In this document: positions 26,327-36,132 of the stretch, piece after piece
Numbering within the stretch: the stretch's first letter is position 1
Layout of the letters: each line of letters begins with the position of its first letter
Assembly (NCBI GenBank): GCA_904502235.1
Contig: CAJGDP010000004.1
Coordinates: 1-64,000 of the forward strand
Direction: 5' to 3'
DNA length: 64,000 nt
Source of the DNA: an uncultured Bacteroidaceae bacterium
GTDB lineage: Bacteria > Bacteroidota > Bacteroidia > Bacteroidales > Bacteroidaceae
Program-made: the position numbers and the translations under genes
The notes under the pieces: model-generated
The model's database searches: none
Told to the model about the DNA's origin: nothing
What the model saw: the letters and a program-made list of their open reading frames with translations, nothing else

Positions 26327-26348
26327 CAGGTATATAAATTCTTTTGTG

Positions 26349-27452
26349 ATGAGAAAATTGATATTGATGGTGGCAGTGCTTGTTATGACGGCATGCCACA
26401 AGAGAGTGGAAACGGGAATGTCGGTCGGTGTGTTGCCTGTGGAGGTTGCCATGCCCCGGGTGTGCGATGTGGAACTTACGCGCGAATATCCGGGCTATCT
26501 TGATGCCGATGCTGTTATCCCCGTGGTGGGACGTGTCAACGGCAATATTACGAAACGTAATTTCACGGAGGGTGGAAGAGTCACGGAGGGAGACCTACTC
26601 TTTGTAATAGATCCTACTCTGTATGAAAATGCTGTAGCGCAGGCAACGGCTGCATTGCAGACTGCGCAGGCTGAATATGACTATGCTGTAAACAACTATG
26701 AACGTATGAAGGTTGCCATAAGCAGCGATGCGGTCAGTCAGATAGAACTGTTGCAGGCAAAGAGCAGGGTAGAGAGCGGTAAGGCTGCCATTGATAATGC
26801 CCGTGCCGCTTTGAGTACAGCAAAGACAAAACTCGGGTATTGTTATGTGAAAGCTCCTGTATCGGGCGTTGTTGGTTTGCGTAAATATTCCGTAGGTTCG
26901 TATGTGTCGGGCGAAATGTCACCGGTGGAATTGTGCCGGCTGTATAAGGACGATATCATGTATGCTTATTTCAATATCAGTGATGCGCAGTGGCTCATGA
27001 GTCTGCGACGCGATGCCTCTGCCTTGGACCGCAGTAATATAACTTTTACTCTTGGTGGTGGCGAGTATTTTACACGTAAGGCAAAAATAGACTATCTGGC
27101 TCCTGATGTGAATCTGGCGACAGGAACATTGCAGGTGCGTGCCGAACTGTCAAATGAGGACGGCATGCTCAAGCCTGGAAGTTATATAAGCGTACAGCTC
27201 CCTTATGAAAATATAAAGGATGCAGTGTTGGTGCGCGATGCCTCAATCGGTACCGACCAATTGGGCAAATATCTTTATGTGCTCAACGACTCGAATAGGG
27301 TAGAATACCGTCGCATAAGTGTCGGCAAACTCATTGATGATACCATGCGTCTTGTTACCGAAGGGCTTGCTCCCGATGAACCGTATGTTACAAAGGCGCT
27401 TCTTAAGGTACGTAACGGAATGCCTGTTAAGCCAATGATGGAACAACGATAA
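26349..27452 (+). CDS. RND efflux periplasmic adaptor lipoprotein
   Basis: This 367-residue membrane fusion protein starts with a lipoprotein signal (MRKLILMVAVLVMTAC, Cys16). It shows the barrel-sandwich lipoyl halves (VVGRVNGNITKRNFTEGG and VKAPVSGVVGLRKYSVG), a short helical hairpin between them, and a beta-barrel ending with the LKPGSYISVQL motif. It bridges the permease and the outer-membrane channel. The open frame extends 66 codons upstream into the channel gene, but the lipoprotein signal fixes the start at 26349, 22 bases after the previous stop. Confidence 0.94.
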   Translation: MRKLILMVAVLVMTACHKRVETGMSVGVLPVEVAMPRVCDVELTREYPGYLDADAVIPVVGRVNGNITKRNFTEGGRVTEGDLLFVIDPTLYENAVAQATAALQTAQAEYDYAVNNYERMKVAISSDAVSQIELLQAKSRVESGKAAIDNARAALSTAKTKLGYCYVKAPVSGVVGLRKYSVGSYVSGEMSPVELCRLYKDDIMYAYFNISDAQWLMSLRRDASALDRSNITFTLGGGEYFTRKAKIDYLAPDVNLATGTLQVRAELSNEDGMLKPGSYISVQLPYENIKDAVLVRDASIGTDQLGKYLYVLNDSNRVEYRRISVGKLIDDTMRLVTEGLAPDEPYVTKALLKVRNGMPVKPMMEQR

Positions 27453-27464
27453 AATGTACAGATT

Positions 27465-30400
27465 ATGAAATTCTCAAAATTCTTTATAGAACGTCCCATT
27501 TTTGCGACGGTGCTCTCTCTGTTGCTGCTCGTGGCAGGTGGTGTGTCGCTTTTTATACTTCCAATAGACCAATATCCCTCTATTACGCCTCCCACGGTGC
27601 AGGTTACGGCTGTATATCCCGGAGCTAATGCTGAAACAATAGCGCAGACGGTTGGTATTCCCATAGAGCAGCAGGTTAACGGAGTGGACGGTATGTTGTA
27701 TATGAGCTCCACATCATCTTCTTCGGGGACATACAGGCTTACGGTAACCTTTGAAGTCGGAACAGATATAGATATGGCAACGGTGTTGGTTCAGAACAGG
27801 GTAAATATAGCTTTGAGCTCATTGCCAAGCGAGGTATCGCAACAAGGTGTGGTGGTGCAGAAACAGTCCACGAATATAGTCCTGTTCATCACGCTTACAG
27901 GTGATGAGGAACATAACCAGCTCTATCTCTCGAATTATGCGCAGCTGCAGCTTGTTGACCAGTTGTCGCGTACTCCGGGTGTCGGAGGAGTGGATATTAT
28001 GGGAGCAGGAAAATACTCCATGCGCGTCTGGCTTAACCCCGAAGCAATGCGCATCAGGGGTATCTCGGCTGCCGAAGTATATCAGGCAATCAGCCGTCAG
28101 AATCTTGCAGTGTCGGCTGGTTATGTGGGGCAGACACTTGACGAGACGGCAGACAATGCTTTCCAGTATACTCTTAATGTGCAGGGGCGTTTGAGCGATT
28201 CCACGCAGTTCGGCAATATTGTTATCCGCAACAACGGTGTAGACATGCTCTATCTGCGCGACATTGCCGAGATTGAGATTGGCAGTGAGACATATACATC
28301 ATCGTCGCGTCTGCAAGGTCGTCCAACCGCGGCTCTGGCCGTGTATCAGTCGCCCGGCTCCAGTTCGCTTGCCGTGTCAAAGGCTGTAAGGGAACGTATG
28401 GAAGAACTTGCTACAGCTTTTCCTCCGGGGGTACAGTATCAGATTGCTCTTGACACCACGGAAGTGGTGCGCAGTTCAATAGAGGAGGTGCTTTTTACTC
28501 TGCTCGAGACAACAGCGCTAGTGATATTCGTCATTTTCCTTTTCTTGCAGAACTGGCGTGCTACGCTCATCCCCTGTCTCACTATTCCTGTATCGCTCAT
28601 AGGAACTTTGGCGGTGATGCTATTGTTGGGCTTCTCTATAAATACCCTTACACTCTTTGGACTTGTACTGGCAATAGCCATTGTTGTTGATGATGCCATA
28701 GTGGTTGTGGAGAATGTAACGCGCATACTCGACGAGGGAAAACTTTCGCCGCGTGAGGCAACCGAAAAGGCTATGGACGAGATCACAGGGCCTATAATAG
28801 GCGTGGTGCTTGTTATGATGGCGGTTTTTATACCTACGACAATGATTGGCGGTATATCGGGTGAACTTTACAAACAATTTGCACTTACCATTGCAACGGC
28901 TACATTGTTGAGCGGATTCAATTCACTCACTCTCACCCCTGCGTTGAGTGCAATCCTGCTGCGACCTACTGAAAAGGGCGGACACAGGGGATTCGGATGG
29001 TTCAACAGAGGGTACGATTTCGTTCAACGCGTTTATGATAAGAGCGTCGGTTTCCTATTGCGCAAGTGGTGGATTGCAGCTATCTCCTTTATTGCCATGG
29101 TGGTGCTTGCTGTGTATATGTTCACCCATTGGCCCACCACATTCATTCCCGATGAGGACGATGGCTATTTCATTGTCAGCGTGCAGTTGCCACCTGCAAG
29201 TTCATTAAACCGCACCGAGGCTGTTGCGGCAAAGGTTGAAGAGATCGTTTCAGCGTATCCCGAGGTGAAGACAAATATCAGCATCAGCGGTTTCAGTATA
29301 ATGAACAACGGCAGACAGAGCAATGCGGCAAGTGTATTTGTTGTTCTTAAGGACTGGAGCGAAAGAAAGAAAAAGAGTGAATCTGCGGCATCTGTAGTGG
29401 AGCGCTTCAACCGTCAGGCATATGTGGAAATCGAGGAAGCTCAATGCTTTGCCTTTGTACCACCGGCTATCCCCGGTATAGGTAATGTAGGTGGTCTGCA
29501 GTTCCAGTTAGAGGACCGCAAAGCTTTGGGACTTACCGAGATGCAGAAGGCTGTGGATGCTCTTTCCGACAACTATGGTCACCAAGGTGCGATAGCAAGT
29601 ATGAACAGTTCCTTTGAGGCTGATGTTCCTCAATATTTCCTGAATATCGACCGTGAGAAGGCTATTGCAATGGGGCTTGATATGGGTGCAGTGCTCTCTA
29701 CTCTAAGCTATTACATGGGTGCTGTGTATGTGAACGACTTCGTGTTGCTTGGTCGTATATGGCAGGTGAAGATGGCTGCCGGTGAGCGCAGTCAGAAGGT
29801 AATAGATAATGTTATGAATCTCAGTCTTGCCAACAATCGTGGTGAAATGGTTCCTTTCAGCACTTTTGTAACAGCAGAAGAGATTCTTGGCAGCGACCAG
29901 CTTGTACGTTACAACATGTATAACAGTGCAACCCTCACTGCAAATGTGGCACAAGGTTACAGCTCGGGACAGGTTATCGACGAGGTTGCCACACTTTTCA
30001 GGTCACAACTGGGCGATGAGTTCGGTTATGAGTGGACAGGTGTTGCCTATCAGGAACAGGTGGCAGGCAGTAATACAGCCATAATCTTTGCTCTTGCAAT
30101 TCTAGTGGCTTTCCTTGTGCTTGCAGCGCAGTATGAAAGCTGGGCAAGCCCGGTTGCCGCAATCATGGGCGTACCTATTGCCTTGCTTGGTGCCATCGTG
30201 GGTTGCTGGATTGCCGATATTCCTGTGAGCATATATACCGAGGTGGGTATAATATTGCTTATAGCCTTGAGCGCCAAGAACGGTATTCTTATTGTGGAAT
30301 TCGCACGCGACTACCGTTCGGCAGGTAATGATATACGTTACAGCGCAGCCGAGGCCGGGCATGTGCGTCTGCGTCCCATTCTAATGACATCATTCGCTTT

Positions 30401-30584
30401 TGTGCTTGGTGTGATGCCGTTGCTCTTTGCCGGTGGAGCCGGTGCCGGAGCGCGTCTGTCGCTTGGAGCGGCAGTGGTATTCGGTATGTTGCTGAATACC
30501 GTTATTGCCACGCTTTACATACCGAACTGGTATGAATGGATGCAGAGGCTCGAAGAAATTAAACGTAAAAAGGAAACTCGTTGA
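27465..30584 (+). CDS. RND multidrug efflux permease (HAE1 family)
   Basis: This 1039-residue AcrB/MexB-like proton-driven inner-membrane pump starts [18 protein letters not shown], typical of the hydrophobe/amphiphile exporter branch. The proton-relay aspartates are D409 and D410 in [12 protein letters not shown] of the fourth helix. Two large periplasmic loops and the second helix bundle ([19 protein letters not shown]) are complete, and the protein ends shortly after the last helix. Substrates are not predictable; bile salts and drugs are common for gut relatives. Its stop codon lies within the loop and right arm of the terminator hairpin. Confidence 0.95.
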   Translation: MKFSKFFIERPIFATVLSLLLLVAGGVSLFILPIDQYPSITPPTVQVTAVYPGANAETIAQTVGIPIEQQVNGVDGMLYMSSTSSSSGTYRLTVTFEVGTDIDMATVLVQNRVNIALSSLPSEVSQQGVVVQKQSTNIVLFITLTGDEEHNQLYLSNYAQLQLVDQLSRTPGVGGVDIMGAGKYSMRVWLNPEAMRIRGISAAEVYQAISRQNLAVSAGYVGQTLDETADNAFQYTLNVQGRLSDSTQFGNIVIRNNGVDMLYLRDIAEIEIGSETYTSSSRLQGRPTAALAVYQSPGSSSLAVSKAVRERMEELATAFPPGVQYQIALDTTEVVRSSIEEVLFTLLETTALVIFVIFLFLQNWRATLIPCLTIPVSLIGTLAVMLLLGFSINTLTLFGLVLAIAIVVDDAIVVVENVTRILDEGKLSPREATEKAMDEITGPIIGVVLVMMAVFIPTTMIGGISGELYKQFALTIATATLLSGFNSLTLTPALSAILLRPTEKGGHRGFGWFNRGYDFVQRVYDKSVGFLLRKWWIAAISFIAMVVLAVYMFTHWPTTFIPDEDDGYFIVSVQLPPASSLNRTEAVAAKVEEIVSAYPEVKTNISISGFSIMNNGRQSNAASVFVVLKDWSERKKKSESAASVVERFNRQAYVEIEEAQCFAFVPPAIPGIGNVGGLQFQLEDRKALGLTEMQKAVDALSDNYGHQGAIASMNSSFEADVPQYFLNIDREKAIAMGLDMGAVLSTLSYYMGAVYVNDFVLLGRIWQVKMAAGERSQKVIDNVMNLSLANNRGEMVPFSTFVTAEEILGSDQLVRYNMYNSATLTANVAQGYSSGQVIDEVATLFRSQLGDEFGYEWTGVAYQEQVAGSNTAIIFALAILVAFLVLAAQYESWASPVAAIMGVPIALLGAIVGCWIADIPVSIYTEVGIILLIALSAKNGILIVEFARDYRSAGNDIRYSAAEAGHVRLRPILMTSFAFVLGVMPLLFAGGAGAGARLSLGAAVVFGMLLNTVIATLYIPNWYEWMQRLEEIKRKKETR

Positions 30585-30601
30585 GTTTCCTTTTTACGTT
30601 T
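30561..30601. terminator. Bidirectional terminator overlapping the permease end
   Basis: A perfect 19-bp stem (30561-30579 with 30583-30601) closes a three-base loop. It contains the last codons and stop of the efflux permease and ends three bases before the stop of the convergent GH92 gene. Confidence 0.85.
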
Positions 30602-30604
30602 GAA

Positions 30605-32773
30605 TCACCACCACTTTGCAGGTGTGTCGCTCATCTCTATTGTGAGTGTTCCGCCACGGGCAATGTCGGCGTGCTCAATGTATGGCAAGTTGTGAGGCTT
30701 GCCATTAAGTCTTATACTCTTTATATATATATTGCTGTTGCTGTTGTTGATTGTCTCGACAATGAACTTGCCACCTTCTACTGCAAGTTCCGCACGGTCT
30801 ACAGCCGGTGAACCGAACCAGTAACGTGCTCCGGCAGGTTCTACCTGATAGAATCCGAGTGCCGACATTATATACCAGGCCGACATCTGTCCCATATCCT
30901 CGTTGCCCGACAATCCGTCAAAGTCGTTGCGGTATTGTGTTGTCATAACCTCGCGCACCCATTCTGCAGTCTTGTGTGGCTCACCCATCATTGTGTAAAG
31001 ATACAGTATGTGGTGGCTTGGCTCGTTGCCGTGTGCAAACTGACCTATCATACCCGAAATGTCGGGTGATGGATCGCCCTCAACAGTTGACGGGGCAAGG
31101 AATAGTGAATCAAGGCGTGCTATGCATGCCTCCTTGCTTCCGAAAAGGTTTATATAACCTTCAACGTCCTGTGGCACAAGCCATGTGTACTGCCATGCGT
31201 TGCCTTCGCAATAGTCATCGGCACGGTGTGCCGCGAAATATGGGTTGAACGGTTCGCGGAAATTACCCTTATCGTCTACGCCACGCACAAAACCGCGTTC
31301 CTTGTCGAAGAATGTACGGTATGAGTGGCTCATCTTTGTGAAGTGTTCATAATCAGCATCCTTGCCAAGTGCCTTTGCCGCATTGGCTGCCGCACCGTCG
31401 GCAATGGCATATTCCATATCGTAGGCAACAGCCTCAGTGAACAGGTTGCATGGTATATATCCGTATTGTTGGCGTAACTCCTTACCTCTTTCAGCCAATG
31501 CCGCTGTCTGCTTGATTGCATCGAATGCCTTTTCCTTGTCGAAACCTGCTATGTTCTTTACAATGGCATCGGCAACAACGGGAATGCCCGGGTCGCCCAC
31601 CATACAATCGGTCTCGTTGCCCCACAGGTGCCATACCGGCAAGTCACCCTGCTTGTCGCAGATGTCCACCATGGTGGCTACAAACTCACCCGCTTTTTCG
31701 GGATGTATTATTGTCATCAATGGCTGTTTTGCACGGTATGTGTCCCAAAGTGAGAAACATGTGTAACGTGGCTTGTCGCTGTTATATACCTTGTCATCGG
31801 CACCACGGTAATCGCCGTTCACGTCGCTGAAGAGCATCGGGGCAATCATGCTGTGGTACATTGCTGTGTAGAATATTGTCTTCAGCTCGTCGTTGCCTTC
31901 AATCTTTATGCGTGAAAGTTCCTTGTTCCACTCTTTTCTTGCATTCTCGGCTACGGTTTCAAAATTCCAGTCCTTGATCTCACTTTCAAGGGCAAGTTTT
32001 GCACCGTCGATGCTTACGGGTGAAATGGCAACTTTCAAAAGAATCTGTTCGCCCTCGGTAGTGGTGAACGATGCACGTCCGTACATATCCTTGAAGCCTT
32101 TCAACTCAAAGCTGTCGAATGGCTTTGCAAACTCTGCCGCAAAATATATGCGCTGGTTCTTTGCCCATCCCTTTGAATAGCGATAACCTACTATACGGTT
32201 ATTGCCCTCTGCCTGCATGAATGTTTCTGTGGCATCGTCCCAGCAACCGCCATTCTCAAGGTCGAAGACCAGGGCCGCTTCCTGTGATGCAGGGAATGTA
32301 TAGCGATGCAATCCCACGCGTGCACCGGCAGTCATTTCCGCCTTTATGCCGTAGCGTGTGAGCGGTACTGCATAATATCCGGGCTTTACAACCTCCTGTG
32401 TGCGGTCTGCCATTGACCATAGTCCGCTTTCAGGAATATCAATAGCTCCGCGTGAATATGTAACCTCACCGGTAACGGGCATTACGGTAACGTCAAAGAG
32501 GTCGCCGATACCTGTTCCGCTAAGGTGTGTATGTGAGAAACCGATTACCGATGCCTCGTCCTGATGGTAACCGGAGCACCAGTCCCATTTCTCGTTGATA
32601 CTGGTTGGGCCCAACTGAACCATACCGAAAGGTACGCTTGCTCCCACAAAAACGTGTCCATGACCACCGCTGCCGATAAGCGGGTTTACATAGTCTGTCA
32701 ACTCCTTCTGAGGAGCGGGATTACATGCCGCCAACAATAACGGCAATGCCAATGCTATATTCCTTATTTTCAT
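30605..32773 (-). CDS. GH92 alpha-mannosidase lipoprotein
   Basis: This 722-residue family 92 glycoside hydrolase is a calcium-dependent inverting exo-alpha-mannosidase. It has a lipoprotein signal (lipobox LLAAC, Cys17), the N-terminal DYVNPLIGSGGHGHVFVGAS motif, the GFSHTHLSGTG motif, CEGNAWQYTW with the probable general acid near Glu523, and GNEDMGQMSAWY. The EGNAWQY form is shared with alpha-1,2-active members, but linkage cannot be fixed from sequence. It overlaps the upstream GH92 gene by four bases (ATGA) and is the last gene of the glycan cluster. Confidence 0.93.
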   Translation of the reverse strand: MKIRNIALALPLLLAACNPAPQKELTDYVNPLIGSGGHGHVFVGASVPFGMVQLGPTSINEKWDWCSGYHQDEASVIGFSHTHLSGTGIGDLFDVTVMPVTGEVTYSRGAIDIPESGLWSMADRTQEVVKPGYYAVPLTRYGIKAEMTAGARVGLHRYTFPASQEAALVFDLENGGCWDDATETFMQAEGNNRIVGYRYSKGWAKNQRIYFAAEFAKPFDSFELKGFKDMYGRASFTTTEGEQILLKVAISPVSIDGAKLALESEIKDWNFETVAENARKEWNKELSRIKIEGNDELKTIFYTAMYHSMIAPMLFSDVNGDYRGADDKVYNSDKPRYTCFSLWDTYRAKQPLMTIIHPEKAGEFVATMVDICDKQGDLPVWHLWGNETDCMVGDPGIPVVADAIVKNIAGFDKEKAFDAIKQTAALAERGKELRQQYGYIPCNLFTEAVAYDMEYAIADGAAANAAKALGKDADYEHFTKMSHSYRTFFDKERGFVRGVDDKGNFREPFNPYFAAHRADDYCEGNAWQYTWLVPQDVEGYINLFGSKEACIARLDSLFLAPSTVEGDPSPDISGMIGQFAHGNEPSHHILYLYTMMGEPHKTAEWVREVMTTQYRNDFDGLSGNEDMGQMSAWYIMSALGFYQVEPAGARYWFGSPAVDRAELAVEGGKFIVETINNSNSNIYIKSIRLNGKPHNLPYIEHADIARGGTLTIEMSDTPAKWW

Positions 32774-35013
32774 TTTGCTTTGTTCTTTAGTTTGTATTCA
32801 ATTATTGCGTTGTCGAGCAACTGATGGTGTGTGATGCGGTATCCGCTTTGCTTGCCGTTCAATTTTATATCTTCTATGTAGTGGCAGTTCTCTGCTGGAC
32901 GGTTGCATTCTATCTTTATCTCGCCTTGTGGTGTTGTTATCTTCACTTTGTCGAACACCGGGGTGGTGAGGGTATAGGTTGGCTCTCCGGGACAGTCGGG
33001 GTAGAATCCCATCATAGAGAATACTGCCCATGCCGACATTGTGCCGGTGTCGTCGTTGCCCGGAATACCGTCGGGCGCATTCTTGTAATGGTTGTCAAGG
33101 ATGTTCTTCACCTCTTTCTGTGTGCGCCACTCCTCACCCTTGATTCGGCTGAACAGATAGGCATATACGATATCGGGTTCGTTTGCCGGGTCGTAATCGC
33201 CATTGTCAAAGACTCCTTGCAGGCTTTTTGTGAAGTTTCGCTTTCCTCCCATCAGTTTTGTAAGGCCGTCCAGGTCGTGAGGTACTGCAAATGTGTAACA
33301 CCATGCCGATGCTTCGTGGAAACCGGGCACGTTTTCAAAGTTCTTTCCTGTGGATGGGTCGAAGTCGCCAAGGAATTTGCCCTCTTTGGTAAGTGGACGC
33401 AGTGTTCCATGCTCCTTACAGAAATAGTTGCGATAGCTCTGTGAACGTTTCAGGAACTCCTTTGCACGTGTTTTGTCGCCCAATGAATCGGCAAGTTGTG
33501 CTATGGCATAGTCTGCCGAGCAATATTCAAGGGCATGCGATACTGAGTTGTCGCCCGACAGATCGTTCGAGAAGTACCACAATGGAATATATCCCTTTTC
33601 TATATATGGGTCGATGTCGGGACGTATCGGGTTCTCTGCTCCCTTTGTAGTGGCTGATTTCAGCATTGCTTCGTATGCAGTCTTTATATCAAATTCGCGC
33701 AGTCCCTTAATCCAGCTGTCGGCAATGACAATGGCGGCAGGGTCACCTTCCATTGTGAATGTCTCGCGTCCGAAAAGTTCCCAACGTGGCAACCAGCCCC
33801 AATCCTCGTACATTCCTACCATGGTGCGAAGCATGTCGGTCTGACGCTCGGGATATACGAGTGTCAGCAGCTGATGAAGGTTGCGGTAAGTGTCCCAAAG
33901 CGAGAAGATAGTGTATCGGGTATAGTCGCTCTTGCCGACTTCTCCGTTCTCCATCTTGGGGTATTCACCGTTTACATCACTTATTATGCTCGGGTGTATA
34001 AGGGCATGGTAAAGTGCTGTATAGAAAATTGTCTGTTGGTCGGCAGTTCCGCCTTCTATCTGTATGCGGCTGAGGTCGCTGTTCCAACGCTCTGTTGCTG
34101 TGGCAAGTACCTCGTCAAAGTTCATTCCAGCCTGTTCGGCATTCAGATTTTCGCGCGCATTCTCTATGGATACGAACGAAACTCCCATCTGGACGGTTAT
34201 CTGTTCACCGTCGGCAAGGTCGTCGTAGCAGAAACGGTAACCTATATTGTCGCCGGCAACTTCGCGGTAATACTTCTCGTAGAGTTTGTATGTGCCGTCA
34301 TCGGGGGTCCATTCTGCCTCAACGCCTGTAAGCAATGGCTGGAATTTCCATGGTCCTTCGCTTGTGGGTGCTTTTGATACACGCATCACAAAGTATATTG
34401 GGAATACTGCCTGTGTGGTGTAACAGAATGTACCCAGCAATTTGAAACCTTCGATTTCAGTACTGCTCACACGGCGAACCATTGCACCGCATTCGTTCGA
34501 CAATCCTTGTCCAAGGTTAAGGATAATATTACCCTTTCCGGCAGGGAATGTGTAGCGTTCGCACGATGTGCGTGTGGTGGCTGTAACCTCGGTCTTGATT
34601 CCGTACTTGGTGAGCTTATTGCTGTAATAGCCGGGCGATGCCTTCTCGTCGGTATATTCCGAGCCGTAACTGAAATAGTTCACGTCGAGCTCGCCCGAGG
34701 TGGGCATCACAAGCAACGATGATGCCTCTGGGCAACCCACTCCGCTCAAAGCGACATGTGCATAGCCTGTGAAGAACTTGTTGTTGTACTCGTATGGTGC
34801 CGACCACCAACGGTTGTCCTTGTCGAAGACATTAAGGTCGGAGCCCATAACGTTGAACGGTACCACCGACATCATTCCGTTTGGTGTTACCGCGCCCGGA
34901 TTGGTTGTTCCGAAATTGGTTGTTCCGATGAACGGATTCACCAGGTCGGCAGGCTTCTGTGCCATCGCTACGGATGACACAAAAAACATAGTCAGATAAA
35001 ATATCTTTTTCAT
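32770..35013 (-). CDS. GH92 alpha-mannosidase, second paralogue
   Basis: This 747-residue GH92 enzyme carries a standard signal peptide (cleavage after VAMAQ) rather than a lipobox, so it should be periplasmic while its neighbour is lipid-anchored. Diagnostic segments are DLVNPFIGTTNFGTTNPGA, AHVALSGVGCPEAS, HEASAWCYTF with the probable general acid Glu, and GNDDTGTMSAWA. It differs enough from the adjacent GH92 to suggest a different alpha-mannose linkage. It starts seven bases after the ROK gene's stop and is coupled to the next GH92 by an ATGA overlap. Confidence 0.93.
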   Translation of the reverse strand: MKKIFYLTMFFVSSVAMAQKPADLVNPFIGTTNFGTTNPGAVTPNGMMSVVPFNVMGSDLNVFDKDNRWWSAPYEYNNKFFTGYAHVALSGVGCPEASSLLVMPTSGELDVNYFSYGSEYTDEKASPGYYSNKLTKYGIKTEVTATTRTSCERYTFPAGKGNIILNLGQGLSNECGAMVRRVSSTEIEGFKLLGTFCYTTQAVFPIYFVMRVSKAPTSEGPWKFQPLLTGVEAEWTPDDGTYKLYEKYYREVAGDNIGYRFCYDDLADGEQITVQMGVSFVSIENARENLNAEQAGMNFDEVLATATERWNSDLSRIQIEGGTADQQTIFYTALYHALIHPSIISDVNGEYPKMENGEVGKSDYTRYTIFSLWDTYRNLHQLLTLVYPERQTDMLRTMVGMYEDWGWLPRWELFGRETFTMEGDPAAIVIADSWIKGLREFDIKTAYEAMLKSATTKGAENPIRPDIDPYIEKGYIPLWYFSNDLSGDNSVSHALEYCSADYAIAQLADSLGDKTRAKEFLKRSQSYRNYFCKEHGTLRPLTKEGKFLGDFDPSTGKNFENVPGFHEASAWCYTFAVPHDLDGLTKLMGGKRNFTKSLQGVFDNGDYDPANEPDIVYAYLFSRIKGEEWRTQKEVKNILDNHYKNAPDGIPGNDDTGTMSAWAVFSMMGFYPDCPGEPTYTLTTPVFDKVKITTPQGEIKIECNRPAENCHYIEDIKLNGKQSGYRITHHQLLDNAIIEYKLKNKAK

Positions 35014-35019
35014 GGTCTG

Positions 35020-36120
35020 TTATCTCTTGTCCAATTCACTCAATGCAAAAGCATAGGCACCAACAGAAACAGCTTTGCTTGCTCCGAGTTTTGATATTGC
35101 TATACCTGTGCGCTTGCGGTTGTCGTAATCCACATAGCGGTCTTCGCCGTAAACCTTGACCTTCTGAACATCACCCTGAGCGAACTTTGCAAATTCAGCA
35201 TCGTCCTCAAGATTATATACACTCATCTGTACAAGATTCACTTCGTCGCCTCCAAGGGTGCGTAGCTTTGTACGCATCTCCTCGAGCAATGCCGGCATAA
35301 TCCAATGGCTTGCAGCTGATACACCGCCGCCAATGACAACCAGACCATCAATAATTGTTACGGCTGTGGATATTGCGGCACCTGCCACTCTTCCAAGTGA
35401 AGCAAACGCCTCGCGTGCTGCCTCCTGGTTACCCTCGCGCTTGCCGTCGGCAATTTCGCAGATATCCTTTGGAGTGAGTCCGTGGTTCATATTTCCGCTC
35501 TGCTCGCCATATACACGGCACACGGCACGGATGGCAACACCGTCTTCCACAATTACATCGGGCATATCGCGGTGGCGCAGACAGAATGTCTCCACACATG
35601 AGTTGTCGCCACGGTTCAACTTGCCGTCAATGACCACACCGATTCCGAATCCTGTACCCAAAGTGTATCCGATTAGGTTCTTGTATTGCTTTGTAGAACC
35701 TAGCTCACGCAAACGGCTGTTTATCTCGGGCAATGCACCGCACAGTGCTTCGCCGTATGCAAAAAGGTCGCCGTCATTGTTTATGAAAACGGGTACACCG
35801 AACTCCTTCTCAAGAAAAGCACCAAGTGCGACACCGTCGCGGAACGAAGGAAAGTTTGGAAGGTATCCGCCGATAATGCCGTTAGGGTAGTCGGCAGGGC
35901 CGGGGAAGGCAAAACTTATGGCAACGGGTTTTTCATCAAGCTGGTCGAATATCTGTGCAAAACCGTTCTTCATGTTCTGGAGACACAGGTCGAGGTCGTG
36001 TGCCATGGAAGGAACGGATACGGGGTCGATGATGAATTCACCGGCTTTCATTGCTCCGAAAACGAAATTTGTACCACCTGCATCGAGTGTGGCTACAATA
36101 CGATTGTCATTCTTGTACAT
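35020..36120 (-). CDS. ROK-family sugar kinase, atypical
   Basis: This 366-residue ROK protein has the ATP motif DAGGTNFVFG (from D13), the FAFPGPAD stretch, the sugar-site INNDGDLFAYGEA and the second phosphate motif VIGGGVSAASH. There is no DNA-binding domain, so it is a kinase rather than a repressor. The zinc motif CxCGxxGCxE usual in bacterial ROK kinases is absent; the equivalent region reads GDNSCVETFCLRHRD. Glucose, mannose or N-acetylhexosamine are possible substrates; its position with GH130 and GH92 genes suggests phosphorylation of mannose or GlcNAc. It lies 12 bases after the GH5 gene. Confidence 0.85.
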   Translation of the reverse strand: MYKNDNRIVATLDAGGTNFVFGAMKAGEFIIDPVSVPSMAHDLDLCLQNMKNGFAQIFDQLDEKPVAISFAFPGPADYPNGIIGGYLPNFPSFRDGVALGAFLEKEFGVPVFINNDGDLFAYGEALCGALPEINSRLRELGSTKQYKNLIGYTLGTGFGIGVVIDGKLNRGDNSCVETFCLRHRDMPDVIVEDGVAIRAVCRVYGEQSGNMNHGLTPKDICEIADGKREGNQEAAREAFASLGRVAGAAISTAVTIIDGLVVIGGGVSAASHWIMPALLEEMRTKLRTLGGDEVNLVQMSVYNLEDDAEFAKFAQGDVQKVKVYGEDRYVDYDNRKRTGIAISKLGASKAVSVGAYAFALSELDKR

Positions 36121-36132
36121 AGTTGTAAGTTT

